Assembly: GCF_027579695.1 (NCBI RefSeq)
Contig: NC_083579.1
Span: 72,463,371 to 72,527,370, forward strand
Direction of reading: 5' to 3'
Source of the DNA: Neoarius graeffei
Lineage: Eukaryota; Chordata; Actinopteri; Siluriformes; Ariidae
Length of the DNA: 64,000 bases
Position numbers and translations under genes: made by a program. Positions within the stretch are counted from its first letter, which is position 1. The number at the start of each line of letters is the position of its first letter. Shown here piece by piece: positions 43,897-56,164 of the stretch. The notes under the pieces were generated by a model, which saw nothing but the letters and a program-made list of their open reading frames with translations, made no database searches and had not been told where the DNA came from.

Positions 43897-44275
43897 AGGG
43901 TGGCACGGTGGTGTAGTGGTTAGCACTGTCGCCTCACAGCAAGAAGGTCCGGGTTCGAGCCCCGTGGCCGGCGAGGGCCTTTCTGTGCGGAGTTTGCATG
44001 TTCTCCCTGTGTCGGCGTGGGTTTCCTCCGGGTGCTCCGGTTTCCTCCACAGTCCAAAGACATGCAGGTTAGGTTAAGTGGTGGCTCTAAATTGACTGTA
44101 GGTGTGAATGTGAGTGTGAATTCACACCTAGTTTGTCTCTATGTGTCAGCCTGGCGATGAGCTGGCGACTTGTCCAGGGTGTACCCCGCCTCTCACCCAT
44201 AGTCAGCTGGGATAGGCTCCAGCTTACCTGCAACCCTGTTCAGGATAAGCGGTTACGGATATTGGATGGATGGAT
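43897..44275 (+). repeat. tRNA-derived SINE, GGAT-tail subfamily
   Basis: Head close to consensus; the middle has GAGTGTGAATTCACACCTAG like the copy at 27175. The tail is GGATTGGATGGATGG-like (GGATATTGGATGGATGGAT). Confidence 0.92.
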
Positions 44276-44289
44276 TTTATCCACCATTT

Positions 44290-45365
44290 TTGTGCTTACT
44301 GTACAGAATCATACCTGTTGTTATTTGTTTTAATGCCCGTCATATTTTTTTCACCTCTCAGCCTCTGTGAGAAAGTCAGAGATTTTTTTGCAAATCCTAT
44401 TAGATGCACGCTATGCTGAAACATAGAGGTAAAATAGGAGACCTTCTTATTATAGTTGACGTGGGGTGTCAGGTTGAGTCTCAGTTTGAGTTGCACTCAG
44501 ATTACTTTAACGGCAGCAGAGGTTGGAGTGCACTCGGGGAGTTTTCCACATTCCCTGAAAGCATTAATTACAGTCTCCTTCAGACAACCTCTATGAACTC
44601 ATACAACTTTCAAAAGATGCTGCGGTTCTTTATAAAGATGAAAGGGCTTAAAGAATATAAAACTTCACCAGTGATTATAGGCCAGACGGGGCGACTGCTT
44701 GGCCAGCAAGAGAAAACACAGAAGCATGAGATAATCCAACAAACGGAATACAAAACATCTCTACAATTATTCTATTCATGCAGAATTCTCAACAGGTTTG
44801 ATACTTTATTTTTTTTTCTTTTAATGCTCGATAAATGAAATAGAAGTTGGCCTGCTCTGGATCCTCCTGATGCACGTTTATTTTTCTGAAGTATCTTTGT
44901 GACAGTCCCAGTAAAAGCTAACCTTGAAAACAGATGCATTAATTCAGATCGAAAATGAAACGCAAGCTCACTTTCTTTTGCTCTGAACATGGCTGCAATG
45001 AGATTTCAATGAGGGTTTTCTTTGATGGAAGGACATGAGCAACTAAAACATCGAGATGACACTTCTATTTGTCATCATGTCAGTTCAGGAAAGGAGGTGT
45101 GCGCAATTATAAACGTGGTTACATAGCAATTAAAATAGACCACGTTCATTAATAATTTCTGTATGAATTAATCATTCACAGCTGTAATGGTAAGTGCTGG
45201 TACTGGGTTCCCAATTATGCTGCTTAATTAGAAATGCCAATACTAAAAAATAATTAAGCATAGGGAATACATTAGCACTTTCAAATCGAAGACGGCACCT
45301 CAATTTTTATGAGTTTTAAGTTGTTTTGATAGTGAGTCTTGTCGTCAAGATCATCTTAGCCCACA
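44290..45365. other. Unique-looking region, possible conserved noncoding DNA
   Basis: No repeat family is recognised. A 144-codon frame at 44404-44838 has no known motif and no strong coding look (K/Q-rich, ends in a T-rich tract), so I do not call it. At 45170-45260 homeobox-like sites cluster (TGAATTAATCATTC, GCTGCTTAATTAGAAATGCC, AAATAATTAAGC). Confidence 0.35.
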
Positions 45366-45559
45366 GTCGTTACACGTTACAATCCTTGACTCGCAAGTGA
45401 TGTCAAAGCAAATTAGAAACCCGAATGTCGGCCATGTTGGTGGATATACAAATGCGAAGACAAGCGACATTCCATACAAAATATAGTGACACGTATGCAA
45501 CTCTCTTTGCTTTTCCACTGCTTTAAGCGTTCTTTTAGCTCTGCCATATCTTTGTGCTG

Positions 45560-45765
45560 TATATGGTTGTGATCACAACAGTACTCGCAATCGTGGCACG
45601 TTCCGATTTTTTAGAATTCCGTCCGTGATTTGGAAAGAGGCCAAGGAAACTCTGAGGCTTAGTATGGAGAGGAGATGAGCACGGCTGAACAACATCGGCA
45701 GGGCTGATCTAACAAAAACTAAAACCAAAACAGCTCGTGTTTGCACTAATCATTTTATCTGAGGT
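45560..45765 (+). pseudogene. THAP zinc-finger ORF relic, second copy
   Basis: Translation reads LCAVYGCDHNSTRNRGTFRF, then FRIPSVIWKEAKETLRLS, a TGA where the first copy has an Arg codon, and finally ARVCTNHFI. The C-x4-C-like spacing is better kept than in the first copy and the Trp after the proline is present, as in true THAP fingers. One nonsense codon breaks it. Confidence 0.6.
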
Positions 45766-45791
45766 GAGATTCAAAAGCTTTCTCGATAATA

Positions 45792-47396
<1,605 letters not shown>

Positions 47397-47589
47397 TATC
47401 ATGGAAGAATTTTATTTCGTGTTGCTAGAATGTTGCTATAAAATGAGTTCTCTTGTCGTGATTCACTCAGTCGTTGTTATAATAACAATGAGACAATACA
47501 TTTTAGAGTGGTTGAGTGGAAATAAATTGAAATCTGACTTGTGAGCCATAAAGCAAAATTTCACACTTCGTCTGTTGTCCACATGAAGT

Positions 47590-47964
47590 AAACTAAATGC
47601 AAAAGAAGCCTGAACTTACCCTTCCAAGTACAACTGCTTTGTCATCGCTGACTGGTTTAATTAATAAGGTATTTATTTACCCATCCAGAGACAAAGAAGT
47701 TATATGCTTCCATGGACTTGTAAGCCTTCATTTGAGATTTGTCGACCCATGAAGACTGCCAAACCAGATAGAATGCGATATCTGGGTACTCAATGGTCGA
47801 TAGAAGCGTCTTATCCTCAGAAAAATCTGACTTTTTAAATAATATGGGTCAAAACCACATATATCTATCTTTTCTTTGTATCGAATCTTTGCTCGAGCAT
47901 TCAAATCATTGTCATACTGAGAAAATTCAGCATCGTTTACAGCCACGCTTTCAGCGGTTGCCAT
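47590..47964 (-). pseudogene. N-terminal exon relic, second copy
   Basis: It reads MATAESVAVNDAEFSQY, then ARAKIRYKEKIDICGFDPYY, then after a frameshift IEYPDI-like and QMKAYKSMEAYNFFVSGWVN. A donor-like GGGTAAGTTCA follows near 47615. It is the same family as the relics at 640-850 and 1960-2311 and the best preserved of the three. No function is assigned. Confidence 0.55.
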
Positions 47965-48344
47965 CCTAGTTGCTTTTTACATCCACCATAATGGCGAACA
48001 TTCATTACGTAGCACATTTTGATCATGTGGTTGCAAGTCATCTCTTCGGTCTTCCTTTCCTACAAGTTATGACACGAAAAAAATCCCCAAAGCTGTAATT
48101 CATGAACTCCACTCCACATACAATCTGTCGGTCTCCGTTTGATCACAAAACAATAAAGGTTTTCCGAATCAACATGTCAGCAACTTTAAATCAATATTAG
48201 TGCCCCCTGCTGCCGATTTTCTGAATCGAGCCGAAAAGTTCATCTACTCCGCCGGCGCTGCCATGATTGAAAATCATTACTTATCAATGTCATTACTTGT
48301 GGGAAAAGAAGACCGAGGAGGATTGTGTATTGTGACATGTAGCG

Positions 48345-48825
48345 ACTGTGCCTGAACCGAGACCAAGTTATGACCAAGACCAGAGTGTTTCGAGACTGAG
48401 ACAAGACCAAAACTTTAAGAGATTGAGACCAAGTCAAGACCAAGGCAGGGTGAAACAGAGTCAAGACCAGGACCAACAAGTGCGTGTGAAGTGGGGTGGG
48501 GTGGGATGGGGTGGGGTGGGGTGACAGCCATTAACAGTAACAAAAATTTATGAAATTAGCAATGAATCACGTTATTGGTTGCATTTGATGCAGGAAGCTT
48601 TGCATCCAATCACAATGAAGGTGTTAACAAATAAATCGGACAATGCACAAGCGATTTATTGAAATCCCCACAGTTGTGGTATTGACCGGTCTTGAAATAA
48701 AATCCCGAGTCCTCTATGTCCAAGACCGAGACAAGACCGAGTAAAAATGCAGTTGATTCTGAGACAAGACCAAGACCTTCCGAAAACATTCTTGAGACCG
48801 GTCTCAACTACTACAGCACTCATTT
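48345..48825. repeat. Dispersed repeat rich in GAGACCAAG words
   Basis: AGACCAAG/GAGACAAGACC words crowd 48355-48480 and 48715-48810. They form a fish repeat whose right end is GTCTCAACTACTACAGCACT. A GGGGT pentamer-like run lies at 48490-48525. No coding gene. Confidence 0.6.
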
Positions 48826-48913
48826 TTGACCCAAATACTGGAGTCTGAGTGATTCTTACGAGACATGATTTGGGCATCATCATCATTACAGTTCAGATTT
48901 CCCACAGATGAAT

Positions 48914-49288
48914 CTCATCTCATCTCATTATCTCTAGCCGCTTTATCCTTCTACAGGGTCACAGGCAAGCTGGAGCCTATCCCAGCTGACTACGGGCGAA
49001 AGGCGGGGTACACCCTGGACAAGTCGCCAGGTCATCACAGGGCTGACACATAGACACAGACAACCATTCACACTCACATTCACACCTACGGTCAATTTAG
49101 AGTCACCAGTTAACCTAACCTGCATGTCTTTGGACTGTGGGGGAAACCGGAGCACCCGGAGGAAACCCACGCGGACACGGGGAGAACATGCAAACTCCAC
49201 ACAGAAAGGCCCTCGCCGGCCCCGGGGCTCGAACCCAGGACCTTCTTGCTGTGAGGCGACAGCGCTAACCACTACACCACCGTGCCGC
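48914..49288 (-). repeat. tRNA-derived SINE, minus strand
   Basis: Full length, near consensus, with target duplication CCACAGATGAAT on both sides. Confidence 0.93.
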
Positions 49289-49436
49289 CCCACAGATGAA
49301 TGTCCTCTGAAAAACTGGATTGATTGCATAATGTCTGAAAAAAAATGGAAAAATTTACCCTTCTCATCACTGTCTATTTTATTCATAAACTTTTTTTTTA
49401 ATTTGTGTTGCAGACACTGGTGCCCCAGGTGCACAT

Positions 49437-49660
49437 GGTGGGCATGGTGGTGCAGCAGGTAGCATTGGTGTCTCACAGCTCCAGTGTCCCCAGGTCAGTA
49501 GTGAACCCAGTTGCTGCCTATGAGGACAACTGCATGCTCTCCCCATGTGTATATTGGTTTCCTTTGGCTTCTCTGGGTGTGAAAGAGTGTACAAAATGTG
49601 TACATGTGTTCCTGGGCTCTATCATGACCCCAAACAAGATAAAAAGCTTTCTGAAGATGG
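49437..49660 (+). repeat. Fragment of a second SINE family
   Basis: It reads GGGCATGGTGGTGCAGCAGG, TCTCACAGCTCCAGTG and GGTTTCCTTTGGCTTCTCTG. The head differs from the main family (GCAGCAGGTAGC instead of GTAGTGGTTAGC) but shares the promoter plan and the later GGGTTTCCTCCGGGT-like block. It is diverged and has no visible tail. Confidence 0.55.
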
Positions 49661-49863
49661 GTCAATGAATGATAAATCTTTATTTTACCTACAAGGAATT
49701 CTACCTTTTCTGAAGAGCCTTACTACTGTGAAACCTGAACCAGGAAGTAGTACAACCAATGCATCCAAGTCCATTATTTGTTATGCTCTGGACCCAGAAG
49801 AGCATCAACACATGGTGGGGTGTACAGTTGAGCTCCTCTGAAATGAAACCAAGATCACTGGTT

Positions 49864-49918
49864 TTGTTCATTCATTCATTCATCCATCCATCCATCCATC
49901 CATCCATCCATCCATCGG
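49864..49918. repeat. (ATTC)n/(ATCC)n simple repeat
   Basis: CATTCATTCATTC followed by about ten CATC units, a tetranucleotide microsatellite. Confidence 0.95.
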
Positions 49919-50141
49919 TCTTTAGTAACCAGTTTATGCTGGTCAGAGTCACAGAACATTCAGAGCCTGAACCCAGAGAATCTGGTGCCACTGTACTGTC
50001 AATACCACCATTTTTAAGTGAACCAATGACCATTTTCTTGGGCTGCAAACAAGTTTAAAATTCAACTTTCATACTTGACTACATGTCAGATCTCATTGAA
50101 ACCACACTGCAAAGAATGACAACTTAGCAAGTGAAACTATC

Positions 50142-50506
50142 TTCATCTCATCTCATTATCTCTAGCTGCTTTATCCTGTCCTACAGGGTCGCAGGCAAGC
50201 TGGAGCCTATCCCAGCTGACTACGGGCGAAAGGCGGGGTACACCCTGGACAAGTTGCCAGGTCATCACAGGGCTGACACATAGACACAGACAACCATTCA
50301 CACCTACGGTCAATTTAGAGTCACCAATTAGCCTAACCTGCATGTCTTTGGACTGTGGAGGAAACCGGAGCACCCAGAGGAAACCCATGCGGACACGGGG
50401 AGAACATGCAAACTCCACACAGAAAGGCCCTCACCGGCCACAGGGCTCAAACCCGGACTTTCTTGCTGTGAGGCGACAGCGCTAACCACTACACCACCGT
50501 GCCGCC
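50142..50506 (-). repeat. tRNA-derived SINE, minus strand
   Basis: Nearly full length, missing about 16 bases in the GAATGTGAGTG region. Target duplication TGAAACTATCTT on both sides. Confidence 0.93.
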
Positions 50507-50721
50507 CTGAAACTATCTTGAATAAAGTGAAATGTATCTAGTTTTTCTGATTATAAGAGTACAGTAAATTACAAAAGTATAGTAGAGTATTAAACCTGTT
50601 TCTCAGCATAAATTGTTTTGTTTTATTATCAGATAACTTAGCTTCTTCCTAGAAATAAATTAGCAAAATTATTTGCCAATAGTTAAAAAAAAAAAACTAT
50701 TAAAGCAATTAGTATTACAAT

Positions 50722-51949
50722 CAGAGGTGGACAGTAACGAAGTACATTTACTTGAGTACTGTACTTAAGTACAGTTTTTGAGTGTCTGTATTTACTTCAG
50801 TATTATTTTTTGTTAGAAACTTGTGATTTAACTTCATTACATTTGAAAGACAAATATCCGACTTTTCACTCCACTACATTTCTATCAAGGTCCTTGTTAC
50901 TCATTACTATGAAGCAGCTTTGAAAGTGGATGTGTTTTTTCTTTTCTTTTCTAAAATGTGATTGGCTGTCTCAGTGTCACCTGGGGGAAAAAACACAATC
51001 AGTAATCACTAGGATCACGTCACATCCATAGACTGTATAAAATCAAGTTCGGTTATTTCTCAGCAGCGTTATTTGAACATGATCAGATGATGGTAGAATG
51101 AAAGGAGGCGGTTCTTCTGGAGAATGCACGCACTCATGGCCCATTAACCCATGTTTCAGTTTTCTGAAAGGATTAAAGATTCGTTGTATTTTAAATGTTT
51201 GCTTTGTTTGCAAAAACGAACCACATCATGGCCGACAAAAACTCGCCGTCCAACCTGCGGAAGCACATTGAGGTATATAAACGTTTTCTTCCAAAAGAAA
51301 GCTTGCAACAAAGTTGTCTGTGCTTTGAGAGCTAGAGATAACGTTGCAAATGTAGCTATGCAGTCTGGTTAGTCACATGACTTTCTATGGATTTGCCCGT
51401 CAAGTTGCCGTAGCCTTGTCCACGGCTAACACTGACACATAGCTAGTTAACTTGGACACTGTTAGTCAGAATGTAAAAACGGAGTTACGCTAACATGAAT
51501 AACGTTAACTTATCTGAAGTCCTTTCGGAAATGTTTCAACATAATCTTTCCAAATAAACAGAATGTAGAAATCTTTCTTTTCTAGTAGCATTAGTTACCC
51601 AATATGATTTCGAGTTTGAAAAGAGTTTGCTAGCATGTCAGGCGGAGCTTCACTGAATAACTAGCTTAACGTTAAACCACCATGATGCACAGCATGCGTT
51701 CATTTTGTGAATTCACATTTCTGTCTTTGGTAACGGCAATAGGTTTTGCAAGTGTTGCGGCAATAATACAACAATGCTTTGACAAAAAATGTACTTTTAA
51801 TACTTAAGTATTTTTAAAAGAAAGTACTTCAGTACTTAAGTAAAAATTTGACTGGACAACTTTCACTTGTATCAGAGTAACATTTGACCAGTGGGATCTG
51901 TACTTTGACTTACTGTAAATAATGAAGTTGGGGACTTTGTCCATCTCTG
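50722..51949 (+). mobile_element. hAT element with BED-finger exon
   Basis: The left end is CAGAGGTGGACAGTAACG; the reverse complement of the right end is CAGAGATGGACAAAGTCC. The flanking octamers ATTACAAT and ATTAAAAT differ by one base, consistent with an 8-bp hAT duplication. TACTTAAGTA-type words fill both subterminal zones. At 1.2 kb it is too short for a full transposase. Confidence 0.75.
51145..51275 (+). pseudogene. BED zinc-finger exon of a hAT transposase
   Basis: One frame gives LYFKCLLCLQK (C-x2-C) and, after a shift, another gives ADKNSPSNLRKHIE, the SPSNLRKHIE tail of BED fingers in hAT transposases. Right after it AGGTATATAA looks like a splice donor. The catalytic exons are missing. 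BED fingers bind the element ends. Confidence 0.55.
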
Positions 51950-51957
51950 ATTAAAAT

Positions 51958-52550
51958 AAGACAAATAAAATAGGTTTTATAATCTTGCGTTTGGTTTACT
52001 GTAATCATATATTAGTAGAAGTATGGAGGTGATTATTGGAAATCACGCCTGCTAATTGGTCAAGAGATTCAGACTATTTATCAATAATCACCTCGAGTAA
52101 CTCGGCAAAATGATGCCCAATCACTTTGTCACTGTAAGTGAGGAAGAATTACAGATTATAAAAGAAAATGCTGTTCCTAAAAGCACTAAAGATGCTACAA
52201 AGTTTGGTCTAAAACTATTCAAAGGTCAGGTGGAGTTGTGATTTATTTTATCTATTTCAAAAGAAAGTATTTTATGTGACTCGGCATAGATAAGAGACAC
52301 AAGCCTTTATTACATTTACATGCTGCTTTTGAAGTTTGAAATAAATTATTTTTTATCCATTTTTTAATAATCACCTGTGTATTTATACTAAAGCCATTAT
52401 CCACCTCAGGCTCAATGAATATCGGTGAATAATAACCTCGACTTCGTTTTGGTAATTATTCACCGATATTCACTTCGCCTTCTGCGAATAATTGTTAAAT
52501 AGGAAATACTAGATACACTTGACTATATTCAAGATATATTTACTTGCTAA
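51958..52550. repeat. Repeat with small Crypton-like ORF
   Basis: Between AATCACGCCTGCTAATTGG (52043) and ATTCACCGATATTCACTTCG (52457) lies a short repeat, part of which (52370-52440) recurs inverted at 58018-58080 inside a Tc1. The ends share GTGATTATTGG / ATAATCACCT-like words and may fold. Confidence 0.5.
52114..52242 (+). pseudogene. Short ORF resembling a Crypton/tyrosine-recombinase N-terminus
   Basis: The frame begins with MMPN or MPN at the paired ATGs at 52111-52116 and reads NHFVTVSEEELQIIKENAVP then STKDATKFGLKLFKG before the stop near 52240. The pattern (F-V-x-V-x-E-E-x-L, then N/STK-x-AT-x-x-G-L-x-x-F) resembles the start of Crypton-derived proteins found in fish. The remaining recombinase domain is absent. 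The assignment is from recalled family pattern and is tentative. Confidence 0.4.
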
Positions 52551-52555
52551 GATGT

Positions 52556-52869
52556 TGTAATGGTTTTAACATAGGGCGGAGCACAGAGGACGGCAGGACA
52601 GAGATCAGGTTCGTACACAGGGGTTTTTATTGCCACACTTTTCAGTGAACAACGAGAAACTAACACAGACACCCACACACACAACTGGCGTCTGGTTCGG
52701 GGATGAGCTCCTCTGCTCTCGCTCTCCCTCCTTAAATAGGGCACGGTCACTGGGAAGACACACACAAACACAGGTTAATTGCCGTCAGGTGTAGTGACTC
52801 TGCCACTTACCTTCCCTGACTCTGCCCTCCTGTCACAGACCGGCGCTTGACCACGCCCCCGCTGCCACA
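52556..52869 (-). repeat. 3' LTR of the Gypsy element
   Basis: In element orientation it contains a TATTTAA box (52732-52738) and an AATAAA signal (52626-52631), giving a U3-R-U5 plan. The pol frame runs about 60 bases into it before a stop at 52807. Confidence 0.93.
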
Positions 52870-54300
52870 TACCCCCACCGCCCAACTCAGGCCAGGCAGC
52901 CGTCCGGCCCGCAGCCGACTCCCCCCCCCCCCTTGACGGGAGAGGAAGTCTGCCATGACCATCTGCGCCCCCGGCCTGTGGACCACCTTAAAGTTGAAGG
53001 GTTGGAGTGCCAGATACCAACGGGTGATCCGCGCGTTGTCATCTTTCATGCGGTGGAGTCACTGGAGGGGCGCGTGGTCCGAACAGAGGGTGAACGGGCG
53101 CCCCAGCAGGTAGTAACGGAGGGTGAGGACCGCCCACTTGATCACCAGACACTCCTTTTCAATGGTGCTGTAGCGCCCCTCACGCACTGACAGCTTCCTA
53201 CTGATGTAGAGGACGGGGCGGTCCTCCCCCTCCACCTCCTGGGACAAAACTGCCCCCAGCCCTCTGTCCGACGCATCGGTCTGCAACACAAAGGGGAGAG
53301 AAAAGTCAGGGGAGTGTAGAAGTGGCCCCCCACACAGTGCAGCCTTTACCTCTGAAAAAGCCCACTGGCATTGCTCCGTCCACTGGACCGGATCTGGGGC
53401 CCCCTTTTTAGTGAGATCAGTCAGCGGGCTGGTGATGTCCGAATAATTAGTTATAAACCTACGGTAATAGCCAGCCAGCCCCAGGAACTGTCTCACCCCC
53501 TTTTTGGTCTTGGGCCTCGGGCAGGCCGCAATCGCTGCCGTCTTATTAATTTGGGGACGCACCTGCCCGTTGCCCAAGTGGAAGCCCAGATACCATACTT
53601 CCACCTGCCCAATCGCACACTTCTTTGGGTTGGCTGTGAGTCCTGCTCGCCTCAGCGACCTAAGGATGGCCCTCAGATGTTCAAGGTGCCGCGGCCAGTC
53701 ATTACTATAGATGATGATATCATCTAGATACACGGTCGCATACGTGGCGTGGGGACGGAGGACTCTATCCATCAGCCGCTGAAACATAGCAGGTGCCCCA
53801 AACAGCCCAAACGGAAGGGTGACGAATTGGTGTAAACCAAACGGTGTAGAAAAAGCCGTTTTTTTCTTGGGATAGGGGAGTCAAGGGGATCTGCCAATAT
53901 CCCTTTGTCAAATCCAGTGTCGAATAAAAGCGAGCAGTGCCAAGTCGATCGAGCAACTCATCAATACGAGGCATTGGGTACGCATCGAATTTAGACACCA
54001 CGTTGACTTTTCTGTAGTCCACACAGAACCGGACCGACCCGTCGGCCTTGGGTACCAAGACCACCGGGCTGCTCCAGTCACTGTGGGACTCCTCGACGAT
54101 GCCCATTTCGAGCATGGTCTCAAGTTCTTCCCGAACCACCTTTTTTTTGTGTTCGGGTAGTCTGTAAGGGTGGCTACGCACTACTACCCCCGGAGGCGTC
54201 TCTATGTGGTGTTCTATGAGGTTAGTGCGACCGGGCAGGGGCGAGAACACATCTGAAAACTCGGTCTGCAACTGGGCGACCTCCGTGAGTTGGGTCGGGG
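52807..54300 (-). pseudogene. Gypsy reverse transcriptase-RNase H
   Basis: The RT begins after the integrase tail (IEHHIETPPGVVVRSHPYRL, then MGIVEESHSDWSSPVVLVPK, FCVDYRKVN and TLDLTKGYWQIPL). An extra base in an A/T run near 53865 shifts the frame. The second frame carries the catalytic YLDDIIIYS (53730-53719), QFLGLAGYYRRFI, and RNase H signatures FVLQTDASDRGLGAVL and YSTIEKECLVIKW. A TGA at about 53056 interrupts just before ITRWYLALQPFNF and ADFLSRQ, the connection end. RT and RNase H copy genomic RNA into DNA in the particle. Two lesions inactivate it. Confidence 0.92.
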
Positions 54301-55560
54301 AGAGGTGGTCTCCATAGGGGACCGGAGAGGTACGTGATGTCAATGCCCCTTTTTGAACCTCCGGCCCCAGCTCCGCCTTCTCCAGAACCACCGACACCAA
54401 TGCCATGGGGACCTCCTCATCCCAGAGTTTAAGCAGATTGAGGTGGTAAATCTGTAGCGTCCCACCCCTGTCCGTTCGCCTTACCTCATAGTCGATGTCC
54501 CCGACTCGCCGTGTGACCTCAAAGGGTCCTTGCCACTTGGCGATCAATTTGGAGCTCGATGTGGGCAACAGTACGAGTACCTTATCTCCCGGTGTGAACT
54601 CTCTAAGGCGCGTACCCTATTTGTACAGGTGGGCTTGCCGTTCTTGGGCCTGCCGCAAATTCTCCTGGGTTAGGTGGGTGAGTGTGTGGAGTTTTGCGCG
54701 CAGGTCCATAACGTATTGAATTTCGTTCTTGCTTTGTGAAGGTCCCTCCTCCCAATTTTCCCGCAGCATGTCTAGAATGCCGCGTGGCTTAAGCCCATAT
54801 AATAATTCGAACGGGGAGAACCCTGTGGAGGCTTGGGGAACCTCTCGCACTGAAAACAACAAGGGCTCGAGCCACTTATCCCAATTACGTGCGTCCTCAC
54901 TCATGATTTTTTTAATGATATTTTTGAGGGTGCGGTTGAACCGTTCCACTAAACCGTCCGTTTGTGGGTGATACACGCTGGTGCGGATTGGCTTATTCCC
55001 CAATAACCCATACAGTTCGCGCAGTGTCCGTGACATAAATGTGGTGCCTTGATCAGTTAGAATCTCTTTCGGGATTCCAACTCAGGAGATAACGCGGAAG
55101 AGCATCTCCGCAATACTGCGTGCTGAGATATTGCGCAGAGGCACTGCTTCCGGGTATCGCGTTGCATAGTCCACCAGAACTAATATAAAGCGGTACCCTC
55201 ATGCTGACCGATCTAATGGCCCAACGAGATCCATCCCAATCCTTTTGAACAGGGTCTCGATTAATGGTAGAGGGCGCAAAGGCGCTTTTGGAATGGCCGC
55301 TGGATTTACTAACTGGCATTCGCGGCACGCCGTACACCACCTACGAACATCGACGCGAATCCCCGGCCAATAGAATCGGGCCATTAATTGGGCTAGTGTC
55401 TTATCCTGCCCTAAGTGTCCAGCCATGGGATTAAAGTGAGCCGCCTGGAATACCAATTCCCGGTGGCTCTTTGGAATTAAAAGTTGCATGACTCGCTCTT
55501 TAGTTTGAGTGTCCTGCGTCACTCGGTATAACCTATCCTTCATAATTGCGAAGTAGGGGA
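54300..55560 (-). pseudogene. Gypsy integrase, located upstream of RT
   Basis: In element order: the HHCC zinc-binding domain (AAHFNPMAGHLGQDK ... WCTACREC, about 55330-55420), then the catalytic core starting GMDLVGPL. The core has TDQGT near 55050 and SVYHPQTDGLVERFNRTL near 54980, giving the D, D, E residues. A C-terminal domain follows with KWQGPFEVTRRVGDIDYEV (54535-54480). In-frame stops occur at 55199-55201 (TGA), about 55082 (TGA) and 54617-54619 (TAG), all one C-to-T step from sense codons. The frame otherwise continues from the protease, indicating one polyprotein. Confidence 0.9.
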
Positions 55561-55949
55561 AGGACGGGGTGGCGTTCGGCTGGAGCGTTTGACCATCGAT
55601 TACTCGCACTTGGTCACACGCATGTCGCAGAGTCTTGTCTTGCGATTGTTCTAATGGGAAATCTGCGAGGGATTCCCCAATAGAGAGAGGAGGAGCTGGC
55701 GGCTCCTCACTCTGACGTGGAGATGACGTGGATGGCTCTGTGACAGCTGCTCCCGCCAGAGCGACACCGGGACCTCCCCCTGTCAAATGGCAGGACCCAC
55801 TCTTTACTAAGCGTCCCATTAAATCCTGAAATCCCGGCCAATCAGTCCCCAAAATTACAGAGTGGGTAAGACGAGGATTAACCGCCGCCTTCACTAAAAA
55901 TTTTTCCCCTCGGAAAAAAATGTGGACCGACACCAAAGGGTAGCTGTGA

Positions 55950-56150
55950 ATGTCCCCGTGCACACACAACACCTTCACCCCCTGTGCTCCCCGCAATGCC
56001 TCATTTTGAACCAGGCTTTGGTGAATTGAGGTCTGGTTACCACCAGAATCCACCAACGCCTGATATGTATCCCCTTGGATACTCACCGGTATGCGATATG
56101 CTCCGGCCCAATCGAGGGCGGCCTCTGGCACGTCGGGGATCCGAACCACC
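55950..56150 (-). pseudogene. Gypsy aspartic protease
   Basis: In the same frame as the gag C-terminus: VSIQGDTYQALVDSGGNQTS, with the DSG catalytic triplet at 56050-56042 (Gypsy proteases have D-S/T-G). A downstream SVILGTDW (ILG-x-D/W) is the second protease signature, near 55840. The protease would cleave the Gag-Pol polyprotein. Its own short domain has no stop, but flanking lesions prevent synthesis. Confidence 0.85.
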
Positions 56151-56164
56151 GCGCCCACTTCCAT

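Noticed and set aside
44404-44838. 144-codon ORF as a possible gene
   Set aside because: No recognisable motif, no clear exon boundaries, ends in a T-rich tract; kept only as part of an unassigned region.
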